From NCBI GenBank assembly GCA_023230175.1, contig JALNXV010000039.1:1-15454 (forward strand): a DNA stretch of 15,454 bases, in the 5' to 3' direction. Shown one piece after another: positions 1-8,074 of the stretch (position 1 is the stretch's first letter; each line of letters starts with the position of its first letter). The notes beneath the pieces are model-generated. The model had not been told where the DNA came from and ran no database searches. It saw only the letters and a program-made list of their open reading frames with translations. The position numbers were made by a program, and so were the translations under genes. The DNA is from Candidatus Cloacimonadota bacterium. Its GTDB lineage: Bacteria; Cloacimonadota; Cloacimonadia; Cloacimonadales; WRIO01.

Positions 1-6
1 TAAAAG

Positions 7-22
7 TTCGTGCTTTTTTTTA
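7..22 (+). terminator. right arm and T-run of a probable upstream terminator
   Basis: The window opens with GTTCGTGC followed by eight T residues. This looks like the descending arm and U-tract of an intrinsic terminator whose left arm lies just outside the window. The matching arm cannot be seen, so this is inference from the T-run and from the promoter that follows directly. Confidence 0.35.
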
Positions 23-32
23 TAAAAAAAAC

Positions 33-60
33 TTGACTTTTATATTTGTTGACTTATAAT
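33..60 (+). promoter_or_regulatory. sigma-70-type promoter of the TPR histidine kinase gene
   Basis: A TTGACT -35 box (33-38) and a perfect TATAAT -10 box (55-60) are separated by 16 bases. The expected RNA start is near 67, giving a leader of about 20 bases that carries the GGAGG ribosome site at 77-81. Confidence 0.65.
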
Positions 61-85
61 AAAAAAAAGTAATATCGGAGGATGT

Positions 86-1936
86 ATGATAGATACAGAA
101 TTAAAAGATTTAAAACTGAAATATTTACACTCCGAATCCCAGTATGAAAAAGCTGAAAGGGCAAAAGATTTATGTAATTACTATTGGAAAAACAGTTTAT
201 ATGAAGAAGCATTAAATATTGGGCTTGAAGGATTAAAATTTGCTGAAGATATACAAAATAAAGCATTAATGTTTGAACTCAATACTTCAATAGGTATAAG
301 TCAACACGTTCAAGGTCATTATGTAATAGCAAGAGAATATTTTGAAAAAGCTGATAAAATAGCTGATGAGCTACAATTACCACATCTTAAAATTAGATCT
401 TATATAAATCTTGGTAATGTCGCTTATCATTTATATGATCGTATTGAGGGATTATCATATTATTTTAAAGGAGTAAAGCTTTCTGAAAACACAAAAATCA
501 ATCAATACATTCCTCGACTTTATAACAATATTGCTAATTGTTATTCAGAATTAAACCAAAATGACAGAGCATTAGAATATTATAAAAAAAGCTTGAAAAT
601 AACTAAAGAAGCATCAAATTATGCTAATTTACATTTTAATATTGGCAATTTATACTTATCTGAAAATGATTATGCTTTGGCTCTGGGATATTTTAAAAAA
701 GCAAGAGATCTTTTTAAAAACCTTAATCAATATCATTATTACGTGCACTCAATAAACTATATCGGGAAGGTTTATGTTATCAAACAGGATTATGATAAAG
801 CTTTAACAATATATAAAGAATCACTTAAAATTAGTGAACAATTCAACTTGCTTCACTATAAAGAATCTGTTTTGCTATCTCTTGCTGATATTTATACAAT
901 AATGAATGACTTTAAACAAGCCAAAGAATATTATACCTACTTTCTTAATAATAAAAATATTGAAAATAAACGTACCTTAAGTAATTTCTATAAGAGTTAC
1001 ATAAATTATAACAAAAAACTTGGCGACATATCTACTGCTTTCCGGTTTATGGAAAGACTTTTATCGTTAAATGACGAACTCTTTAATGAAGAAATTGCTA
1101 AACAAGCCACTTTAATGAATGCTAAATTTGATTATGAACATAATAAAAAAGAATTAGAAATTTCTCGATTGAGAAATATCGAATTAGTGAGTTATCAAAA
1201 AGTAATTGAAAATCAAAAAAATGAATTAATAAGTTTATCAAAATCAAAAGACAATATCTTAGGGATGATATCTCATGATTTAAAAAATTATATTGGATCT
1301 ATTAGTTCCATTTTAGAAATAGCATCAATAAAAGACCAATGCTTTAAAGAAAATAAATATGTTGGGCTAATTTCTAATATTTGTGATAAATCAGTTACGC
1401 TCGTAAAAGACATATTACTTTTAAATAGGATTGAAACTGATGATTACATTCTTGATTTAGAAAAATATGATATTAATCTTGATTTACAACATATAAAAGA
1501 AAATCTAATGCTTCTTGCAAACAAGAAAGATATTGAGGTAATATTTAATTTTTCTAATACTCCGTTAATTTGTATGATTCAAATAGATTCCTTTCATAGG
1601 ATTATTGACAACCTGTTTATGAATGCACTAAAATTTACTAATCCTAAAGGAAGTATTTCTATTAATATCACAAAAACATTCTTACAAAATAAAGCTTGGG
1701 CTGAAATTCGGATTATTGATTCCGGTATTGGAATACCTAATGAGCATATACCATATATTTTTGACAAACACACAAGTTATGGTAGAAAAGGAACTCAAGG
1801 AGAAGAATCAACCGGCTTGGGTTTGTTTATTGTTAAACGATTGATTGATTTACATCAAGGTAATATAGAAGTTAATTCGGTAGAAGGACAAGGGTCAGAA
1901 TTTATAGTTTATCTACCATTGATTATTGAAGATTAA
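86..1936 (+). CDS. soluble TPR-repeat sensor histidine kinase
   Basis: A cytoplasmic sensor kinase of 616 residues. Residues about 30-340 are tandem tetratricopeptide repeats, with recurring signatures such as ALEYYKKSL and ALTIYKESL, which normally bind proteins or peptides. A coiled-coil linker (about 340-390) leads to a HisKA domain with phospho-acceptor His397 in the ISHDLKN box. The ATPase domain follows: N-box Asn513, G1 box DSGIGIP starting at Asp545, and G2 box TGLGL at 576-580. I see no membrane segment or signal peptide, unlike the TPR kinases common in Bacteroidota, which usually carry one after the repeats. It lacks a receiver domain and no response regulator lies beside it, so its partner is unknown. 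The start at 86 has a strong GGAGG site five bases upstream. Kinase class is certain; the signal is not predictable. Confidence 0.9.
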   Translation: MIDTELKDLKLKYLHSESQYEKAERAKDLCNYYWKNSLYEEALNIGLEGLKFAEDIQNKALMFELNTSIGISQHVQGHYVIAREYFEKADKIADELQLPHLKIRSYINLGNVAYHLYDRIEGLSYYFKGVKLSENTKINQYIPRLYNNIANCYSELNQNDRALEYYKKSLKITKEASNYANLHFNIGNLYLSENDYALALGYFKKARDLFKNLNQYHYYVHSINYIGKVYVIKQDYDKALTIYKESLKISEQFNLLHYKESVLLSLADIYTIMNDFKQAKEYYTYFLNNKNIENKRTLSNFYKSYINYNKKLGDISTAFRFMERLLSLNDELFNEEIAKQATLMNAKFDYEHNKKELEISRLRNIELVSYQKVIENQKNELISLSKSKDNILGMISHDLKNYIGSISSILEIASIKDQCFKENKYVGLISNICDKSVTLVKDILLLNRIETDDYILDLEKYDINLDLQHIKENLMLLANKKDIEVIFNFSNTPLICMIQIDSFHRIIDNLFMNALKFTNPKGSISINITKTFLQNKAWAEIRIIDSGIGIPNEHIPYIFDKHTSYGRKGTQGEESTGLGLFIVKRLIDLHQGNIEVNSVEGQGSEFIVYLPLIIED

Positions 1937-1942
1937 TATAAT

Positions 1943-1977
1943 AAAAAAACCGAACAAATGTTCGGTTTTATTTTTAT
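1943..1977. terminator. bidirectional intrinsic terminator between convergent genes
   Basis: A 10 bp perfect stem (1946-1955 with 1960-1969, core CCGAAC/GTTCGG) closes an AAAT tetraloop. A T-rich tract follows on the plus strand and an A-run precedes it, which becomes a U-tract on the minus strand. It sits between the end of the TPR kinase (1936) and the end of the ABC permease (1987), so it can stop transcription from both sides. Confidence 0.9.
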
Positions 1978-1986
1978 TATTTAAGA

Positions 1987-3276
1987 TTATTTGGCTTTAA
2001 CCATTTTCCCTAAATCTTTCCAAGTAAGTTTTTTGCCATACAGTAAAATACCACTTCTATATATCTTTCCAGAGACCCAAGTGCTTATAAAGAAGCTGAA
2101 TATTAATAAAGCTATTGACAAAAATAATTGCCAAATTGGTATATTATATGGAATTCTTGCAAGCATCACTATAGGTGATGAAAATGGAATGATTGAAGCC
2201 CAAAAAGCAAGAGGACTGTGGGGTTGATCAGCTACATTAAACATTATCATTAAAGATAAAATTATTGGTATTGAAATAGGTAATGTGAATGATTGTGCTT
2301 GTGATTCATCATCAGAAACTGATCCGACAGCAGCGAATAAAGTAGAATAAAACAAATATCCAAAGATAAAATAAAAACTAAAGGTAAAAATTATCAATGG
2401 AATATTTAAAGCCCCCGGATTATTTATAAAATCTACTATTTGATATGTTAAATTTGATTGCATTTCAGCAGGCATTTCTGCTGTTGCTTGAGTTGATGTC
2501 AAGTACGGCATTACTGAAACAGAAAAAAACACAAAAATTAAAGTTATTAATACAGCCCAAATAGCCAATTGGGTTAAAGCAACTGCTGCAATTCCTACGA
2601 TTTTACCCATCATTAACTGAAAAGGTCTGACTGAAGAGACAAGGATTTCTACAATTCTACTTTTCTTTTCATCCATTACACCTTTCATTATCATAGAACC
2701 ATAGAAGAATATCATAAAGTATTGGAAAAATGCCATAATTTGACCTAAAATCAAAGATATAACTGTATTGCTTGTTTTTTCTTGATCTCCTGAAATTACT
2801 ATTGATTCAATATTTATACTTGCCTTTAGTTTTTCTACTAAATCTTTATCTATTCCTTCTTTTTCATAGCGAAGTCTTTCAATTTTTTGTTCAATTTGCT
2901 TTTCAAAAAAAGTTATTTGAGATAGACCTATTTGTTTCTCTGTATATAATTTAATACCACCCGGATATTGCAAATCAATGTTAGGTATATGTAACAAAGC
3001 ATCAAAATCTTTACTAAATTTATCTTTCCATTGCTCTATATTACCCTGTACAAATTTTATAGGAATACTTCTGCTTCCTTCAATACTTTCAGTAAATAAA
3101 CCGCTATTATCTAAAATAGCTATATTGGTTGTGCCACTTTTAAATAAAGTCATTAAAACCGGCAATGTCATTAGTAAAAGAATCATAAGAGGTATTAGAA
3201 TTGTAATAATTATAAATGATTTCTTTTTTACACGCGTGAAATATTCTCTTTTAAATACAGCTAAAATCTTATTCAT
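1987..3276 (-). CDS. ABC-2 type transporter permease (NatB/YhaP-like)
   Basis: Integral membrane subunit of an ABC-2 exporter, 429 residues. It has one membrane span at about residues 20-42, an extracytoplasmic stretch of about 120 residues, then a cluster of five or so spans from about 170 to 405. The conserved block after the second span, VMDEKKSRIVEILVSSVRP, and the C-terminal IYRSGILLYGKK are typical of the ABC2_membrane_3 group containing the sodium exporter subunit NatB. The start at 3276 has a near-perfect AAAGGAGGT site and overlaps the end of the ATPase gene by 8 bases, so the two are translationally coupled. The substrate cannot be assigned: relatives move sodium, antibiotics or unknown compounds. 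It ends the minus-strand operon and meets the shared terminator. Confidence 0.87.
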   Translation of the reverse strand: MNKILAVFKREYFTRVKKKSFIIITILIPLMILLLMTLPVLMTLFKSGTTNIAILDNSGLFTESIEGSRSIPIKFVQGNIEQWKDKFSKDFDALLHIPNIDLQYPGGIKLYTEKQIGLSQITFFEKQIEQKIERLRYEKEGIDKDLVEKLKASINIESIVISGDQEKTSNTVISLILGQIMAFFQYFMIFFYGSMIMKGVMDEKKSRIVEILVSSVRPFQLMMGKIVGIAAVALTQLAIWAVLITLIFVFFSVSVMPYLTSTQATAEMPAEMQSNLTYQIVDFINNPGALNIPLIIFTFSFYFIFGYLFYSTLFAAVGSVSDDESQAQSFTLPISIPIILSLMIMFNVADQPHSPLAFWASIIPFSSPIVMLARIPYNIPIWQLFLSIALLIFSFFISTWVSGKIYRSGILLYGKKLTWKDLGKMVKAK

Positions 3277-4207
3277 TATTACCTCCTTTTAAGTCTTCGC
3301 TAATTTTTTCTACTTGTTCAATAAATATCTCATTTAAGGTTGGTAGTATTTCTACAAAAGAATGTATGTCAACATATTGCATAATTTTTTTTAGTAAAGA
3401 ATTTGGAGAAGTATTAGCAATATCTTTATCCTTGATAATCAAGTATGAGTCATTCGTATCAATAATATCAAATTCATAATCTTTATTTTCTGATAAAGTA
3501 CCCTCATAAACAACTTTAAAAATACTTTTCTTAAAACTGTTTTTTATTTCCTCAAGATTACCCTTAAGAACGATATTGCCTTTATTTATTAAAGCAATAT
3601 CAACACAAATTTCTTCAACTTGTTCCATTCGATGAGTTGAAAAAATAATTGTTTTACCTTGGTTTTTTAGTTCAATAATTTCTTTTTTTATTTTGTTTGT
3701 ATTGATAGGATCAAGCCCGGTAAAAGGTTCATCAAGAATAATTAAGCTTGGGTCATAGAATACTGTTGCGACAAATTGTACCATTTGTTGCATACCTTTA
3801 GAAAGTTCTTGAGCTTTCTTTTTAAACCATTGAGACACTCCCATTTTGTCGCCCCAATAATTTAATTTTTCTTTAATTTCAGTTTTATTTAATCCTTTAA
3901 TTTGCCCAATAAAATCTAATTGTTCATATACTTTCATATCAGGATAAAGTCCTCTTTCTTCCGGTAAATATCCTATCATTCTAGATAATGAATCAAAATC
4001 TTTATTTTCTGTATATTCAAGGGTAAATTTTCCTTTATCCGGCAAAGTAATCCCGGTTAAAATTCTAATTAAACTGGTTTTCCCTGCTCCGTTTGGACCG
4101 AGAAGCCCGAAGATTGTCCCTTTTTGCATTTCTAAATAAATATTATTCAGAGCAACGACATTTTCATATTCTTTTGTTAGTCCTTCAATTTTTAAGATAT
4201 TATCCAT
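3269..4207 (-). CDS. ABC-2 exporter ATP-binding subunit (NatA/YhaQ-like)
   Basis: ATPase subunit of 312 residues that powers the adjacent permease. Visible motifs in order are Walker A GPNGAGKT (37-44, Lys43), YLPEERGLY in the Q-loop region (80-88; Glu where many relatives have Gln, usual for this subfamily), signature LSKGMQQ (135-141), Walker B LIILDEPFTGLDP (155-167, catalytic Glu160) and switch His192. The region after about residue 215 fits the small DUF4162-type C-terminal domain of this group. The start at 4207 is preceded by AAAAGGAA. Only 11 bases separate it from the stop of selD, so it belongs to the same transcript. A drug, sodium or other export role is possible. Linkage to selenium genes is seen in the sequence, but a functional link is inference. 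Confidence 0.9.
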   Translation of the reverse strand: MDNILKIEGLTKEYENVVALNNIYLEMQKGTIFGLLGPNGAGKTSLIRILTGITLPDKGKFTLEYTENKDFDSLSRMIGYLPEERGLYPDMKVYEQLDFIGQIKGLNKTEIKEKLNYWGDKMGVSQWFKKKAQELSKGMQQMVQFVATVFYDPSLIILDEPFTGLDPINTNKIKKEIIELKNQGKTIIFSTHRMEQVEEICVDIALINKGNIVLKGNLEEIKNSFKKSIFKVVYEGTLSENKDYEFDIIDTNDSYLIIKDKDIANTSPNSLLKKIMQYVDIHSFVEILPTLNEIFIEQVEKISEDLKGGNNE

Positions 4208-4218
4208 ATTTTTTCCTT

Positions 4219-5253
4219 TTAAAAAATATTTAATATGTTTTTGTTTTTATTAGTAACTTCTCCAATGATAGAAACCTCAGGATAATTACTTGCCTTTAAT
4301 TCTTTTACAAAATTATCTACGTTTCCCTTATTAATACATATCAATAAGCCTCCGGAAGTCTGAGCATCAAATAATAACATTTTTTTTTCATAAGATTTAC
4401 AAGAAAAATTTGCAGGATAAGATTCGACATATTTTTGATTTCTGAATGCAGCACCGGGTAAGCAACCTAGTTCTGATAATCTTATTGCTTCGTTTAAAAA
4501 AGGAACTTTTTCACTATCTATATTAATACAGACATTACTTTCTCTTGCAAGTTTAACTGCATGGCCCAACAAACCAAAGCCTGTAATATCAGTAGCACAT
4601 TTTACTTCATATTTTCTCATTAAAATGGAGGCATTTTTATTAAGCAATTTCATATTATAGATTGTATTATTATAAGCTTCAACAGATACCATATTTAATC
4701 TTTTCCCAGCCAAGATGACTCCGGTTCCAATAGGCTTTGTTAATATTAACATATCTCCCGGCTTAGCCCCTGCATTACTTACAATCTGTTTAGGATGAAT
4801 CATACCTACTACAGCTAAACCATATTTTGGAGGAAAATCATCAATTGTATGCCCTCCAACCGTTATTGCTCCTGCCTCTAAAACTTTATCTTGTCCACCT
4901 GATAAGATTTGTTTTAACACTTCTATAGGTATCTTTGTCGAAGGAAACATAATTAAATTTAAAGCCATTAAGGCTTCACCTCCCATAGCATAAACATCAC
5001 TTAAAGCATTACAAGCAGCTATTTGTCCAAAATCATAAGGATCTGAACAGACCGGAGGGAAGAAATCAGTAGTGAAAATGATTGCTTGTTCTTCATTTAT
5101 TTTATATACTGCTGCATCATCATGTGTGTCAGAACCTATAATTAAATTTTTATGTTTTGGAATTTGTAAAGATTTTAAAACCTCATCTAATTGAGCCGGA
5201 GATAATTTAGCAGAACAACCACCATATTCAACTGTTGTCATTAAATCAAACAT
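4219..5253 (-). CDS. selD: selenide, water dikinase (selenophosphate synthetase)
   Basis: Makes selenophosphate, the selenium donor for selenocysteine, 2-selenouridine in tRNA and selenium-dependent molybdenum hydroxylases, from selenide and ATP. The protein is 344 residues, the usual family length. The N-terminal active-site block reads GGCSAK, with catalytic Cys13 and Lys16 in the C-x-x-K spacing of E. coli SelD Cys17/Lys20. The Cys codon is TGT, so this is not a selenocysteine form. Metal/ATP-binding blocks GSDTHDDAAV, TTDFFPP, GGHTIDD and ATDITGFGLLGH are intact. I chose the start at 5253 because AAAGGTGAT lies at the right distance; that site overlaps the end of the preceding gene, whose stop is 1 base away. 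An upstream in-frame ATG at 5283 and a downstream one at 5241 lack such a site. No selenium-using gene is visible nearby. Confidence 0.95.
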   Translation of the reverse strand: MFDLMTTVEYGGCSAKLSPAQLDEVLKSLQIPKHKNLIIGSDTHDDAAVYKINEEQAIIFTTDFFPPVCSDPYDFGQIAACNALSDVYAMGGEALMALNLIMFPSTKIPIEVLKQILSGGQDKVLEAGAITVGGHTIDDFPPKYGLAVVGMIHPKQIVSNAGAKPGDMLILTKPIGTGVILAGKRLNMVSVEAYNNTIYNMKLLNKNASILMRKYEVKCATDITGFGLLGHAVKLARESNVCINIDSEKVPFLNEAIRLSELGCLPGAAFRNQKYVESYPANFSCKSYEKKMLLFDAQTSGGLLICINKGNVDNFVKELKASNYPEVSIIGEVTNKNKNILNIF

Positions 5254-5254
5254 A

Positions 5255-5470
5255 TTAATCACCTTTAAAAGATTGATATTCAAATTGGTTTTGTAATAAA
5301 ACCAACTCTATATCTTTAAAACTAGTTAAATCTGTCTCTATTGACATACCGCAATCAGTACTAATCTCTCTTGGGGTTGTTATTATTTGATATTTTAACC
5401 CTTTTTCTCTCAGAAGATTATCTGCTTTTATTGTGTAATGAACCGATTTAAAAACTATTATTACTTTCAT
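5255..5470 (-). CDS. DUF3343-type small protein, putative Se/S carrier
   Basis: A 71-residue cytoplasmic protein with the layout of DUF3343: a beta strand at the N-terminus (KVIIVFKS), a helix rich in charged residues, then a TPREISTDCGMSI-type block with single Cys40 followed by Gly41. Relatives are commonly annotated as putative selenium/sulfur carrier-like proteins, sometimes next to selD or fused to YedF-like domains. The adjacent selD, starting 1 base after this stop, supports the assignment. Passing selenium through Cys40 is inference. I chose the ATG at 5470 because the upstream alternative at 5506 would lie inside the -35 box, and family members begin with this MKVIIV-like strand. No Shine-Dalgarno site is visible; the predicted RNA start almost coincides with the ATG, suggesting a leaderless message. 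Confidence 0.82.
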   Translation of the reverse strand: MKVIIVFKSVHYTIKADNLLREKGLKYQIITTPREISTDCGMSIETDLTSFKDIELVLLQNQFEYQSFKGD

Positions 5471-5477
5471 AAAGTAT

Positions 5478-5506
5478 ATATTATTTAATCGGATAAAATT
5501 TGTCAA
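5478..5506 (-). promoter_or_regulatory. minus-strand promoter of the DUF3343-selD-ABC operon
   Basis: On the minus strand a perfect TTGACA (5506-5501) and TAATAT (5483-5478) are exactly 17 bases apart. Seven bases past the -10 box falls at about 5471, one base from the ATG at 5470, so the message should be leaderless or nearly so. Confidence 0.7.
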
Positions 5507-5523
5507 TAAAAATCAGAAAGCAT

Positions 5524-5552
5524 TTGACATAAATACTTTTATTATCTATTTT
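5524..5552 (+). promoter_or_regulatory. plus-strand promoter of the small Cys-rich gene
   Basis: A perfect TTGACA (5524-5529) is followed after 17 bases by TATTTT (5547-5552). The expected RNA start lies at about 5559-5560, at the ATG itself, with no room for a ribosome site. It diverges from the operon promoter; the two -35 boxes are 17 bases apart. Confidence 0.6.
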
Positions 5553-5559
5553 GTTTTTA

Positions 5560-5817
5560 ATGAAAATTGGAAAAATAGTAAGTATAGAATGTAAGTGCGG
5601 ATATCAGCTTTTTCGTTATTTTAAAGCAGGAAAAGGGAAAATTATCAAATGCTTTATTGATAAATTGGAAGATGATTTTGTGGGAATTAAAGGTATGGAA
5701 ACTTATTCTAAACCAATTTGTCCAAAATGTCACAAAGAACTCGGTATTATTATGATGATAAGAGGAAAGGCTGCCTTAAAACTTAATCAAGGGACTATCA
5801 AACCAATCAGAATTTAA
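5560..5817 (+). CDS. small Cys-rich zinc-ribbon-like protein of unknown function
   Basis: An 85-residue protein with a C-x-C pair (Cys11, Cys13), a lone Cys31 and a CPKC pair (Cys54, Cys57). This suggests a zinc ribbon made of an N-terminal CKC knuckle and a later CPxC knuckle. The C-terminus, ALKLNQGTIKPIRI, is basic and shows no membrane segment. The overall pattern (C-x-CG, YFKAGKG, CPKC, MIRG, LNQGT) resembles small conserved hypothetical proteins I have seen in other anaerobes, but I cannot name a family or function. It faces the selenium operon across a shared promoter region. The TTG at 5551 in the same frame is a less likely start because it falls inside the -10 box. No ribosome site precedes 5560. 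Nucleic-acid binding or metal handling are both possible. Confidence 0.75.
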   Translation: MKIGKIVSIECKCGYQLFRYFKAGKGKIIKCFIDKLEDDFVGIKGMETYSKPICPKCHKELGIIMMIRGKAALKLNQGTIKPIRI

Positions 5818-5847
5818 ATTTTATACTTATAGGTAAAAAGAATCTTT

Positions 5848-5882
5848 GTTAAGGTTATAAGCAAGACTGTTTATAAATTAAC
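5848..5882 (+). other. AT-rich imperfect hairpin in intergenic region
   Basis: GTTAA (5848-5852) and TTATAA (5855-5860) can pair with TTATAA (5871-5876) and TTAAC (5878-5882), leaving a GG/A internal loop and a 10-base loop. No T-run follows, so a terminator role for the upstream gene is doubtful. A second weak hairpin, AATCT/AGATT at 5899-5913, precedes a short T-run and may instead serve that purpose. In DNA this AT-rich either could be chance. Confidence 0.25.
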
Positions 5883-5922
5883 AATTTTAAATAAACAAAA
5901 TCTAAAAAAGATTAAATTTTTG

Positions 5923-5951
5923 TTGACAAATTTTAGACAGCTTTGTATTAT
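5923..5951 (+). promoter_or_regulatory. sigma-70-type promoter of the aldolase-GAPDH pair
   Basis: A perfect TTGACA (5923-5928) is followed, after exactly 17 bases, by TATTAT (5946-5951). The RNA start would be near 5958, giving a leader of about 34 bases that contains the strong AAGGAGGT ribosome site at 5980-5987. Confidence 0.75.
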
Positions 5952-5991
5952 TTCATCAATTAAAAAATATAAGTTTATCAAGGAGGTAAAT

Positions 5992-6966
5992 ATGTTTTAC
6001 TCTGGAGAAAAATTAAAAGAAGTGTTTACAAAAGCTAAAAAGGAAAGATATGGAATTATTGCTTCTAATGTAGTGTTTGATTTCATTATCAGGCCATTAG
6101 TTTGGGGTTATGAACATCAAAAATCTGATGGGCTTATTCAAATGAGTTCCGGTGCATGTAAATACGCTGCAGGTGAGTCAAAAGATATGTTTGCCGGGGC
6201 TGAGATTATTTCTGCAATGGTAAAAAATATAGCTAAAATGACTAAACATTCAGGAGTGGGGTTACATATTGACCATGCAACACCTAATTATTTTGATTTT
6301 ATTAAGTTTTGTATCGAAAAAGACCTTGTTAGTAGTGTAATGATTGATGCAAGTAAAGAAAATCTTGAAGATAATATAAGGATTACCAAAGAAGTAGTCG
6401 ATTTAGCTCATAAATATGGAGTTTTAGTTGAAGGAGAAATCGGTCATATTAAAGGCTCTGAAGACGAAATTGTATCTGAAACAGAATTATATACTCACCC
6501 TGAAGAAGCCTTAGAATTTGTTAAAAAAACTAACGTAGATTTATTTGCTGCATCTGTAGGAACCAATCATGGTGTTAGTAAAGGTAAAAATCTCGTTTTA
6601 AGATTTGATTTGATTAAAGAAATTGATGATCTTCTCATAAAAAATAACGTTGAAAGAGGACTAGTATTACATGGAGCTTCAGGTTTAACGTTAGAACAAC
6701 AACGTGAAGCAGTAAAAAATGGTGTTGTAAAAATTAATAAAGATACTCAATATCAGATGGATGCAGCTGCTGCAGTACAAGCATTTTGGGAAAAAGAAAA
6801 AGATTCTATTGTGTGCCCTCAAAATATAAAATTAGATGATTATATTCCGGATAAAAGTCGTTTCGACCCACGTAAATGGATGATAAAAGCTGAAGATGCT
6901 ATTATGGCATCTGTAGAGGAAATGATTGAAATGGTAAAAAGTAATCAGAAATCAATTTTAGGATAA
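5992..6966 (+). CDS. fba: class II fructose-bisphosphate aldolase
   Basis: Cleaves fructose 1,6-bisphosphate to glyceraldehyde 3-phosphate and dihydroxyacetone phosphate, or runs in reverse in gluconeogenesis, in the cytosol. The protein is 324 residues, a little shorter than E. coli FbaA (359). Zinc and catalytic residues are in place: HIDHA (92-96) with Asp94 as proton donor and His95 as zinc ligand, VEGEIG (146-151), NHGV with His193, and LHGASG with His227. The phosphate-binding block NGVVKINKDT is also present. The start at 5992 is set by AAGGAGGT five to twelve bases upstream; an in-frame ATG at 5920 lies before the promoter and is not used. The next gene, 15 bases downstream, is GAPDH, the enzyme that uses its product, so both are probably co-transcribed. 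Close relatives acting on tagatose bisphosphate cannot be fully excluded. Confidence 0.92.
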   Translation: MFYSGEKLKEVFTKAKKERYGIIASNVVFDFIIRPLVWGYEHQKSDGLIQMSSGACKYAAGESKDMFAGAEIISAMVKNIAKMTKHSGVGLHIDHATPNYFDFIKFCIEKDLVSSVMIDASKENLEDNIRITKEVVDLAHKYGVLVEGEIGHIKGSEDEIVSETELYTHPEEALEFVKKTNVDLFAASVGTNHGVSKGKNLVLRFDLIKEIDDLLIKNNVERGLVLHGASGLTLEQQREAVKNGVVKINKDTQYQMDAAAAVQAFWEKEKDSIVCPQNIKLDDYIPDKSRFDPRKWMIKAEDAIMASVEEMIEMVKSNQKSILG

Positions 6967-7977
<1,011 letters not shown>

Positions 7978-7986
7978 TTAAATTAA

Positions 7987-8048
7987 TGGATGTGAAGTGA
8001 ATTTGTTTAAAAGCCTTCAACTAATCAAAAAAACTTACTTCACATCTA
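7987..8048. other. long imperfect hairpin between gap and the sensor operon
   Basis: Left arm 7987-8008 pairs with 8027-8048. The outer 14 positions pair without a break, counting two G-U pairs, with the perfect core GATGTGAAGT/ACTTCACATC. The inner 8 positions pair except for two mismatches, leaving an 18-base loop. Only a short TTTT follows on the plus strand. It may be the gap terminator, a processing site or an operator of the downstream genes, whose promoter I could not place in this 97-base gap. Confidence 0.6.
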
Positions 8049-8074
8049 ATTTTGCTTATTTGAAGTAATTAACT

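Noticed and set aside
2772..3292. Plus-strand open frames of 60 and 104 codons opposite the ABC-2 permease gene
   Set aside because: They are mirror frames of membrane-protein coding sequence, with no ribosome site and no recognisable domain.
5205..5220. Possible selenocysteine at the SelD active site
   Set aside because: The codon at the catalytic position is TGT (Cys), not TGA, so no selenocysteine insertion is needed.
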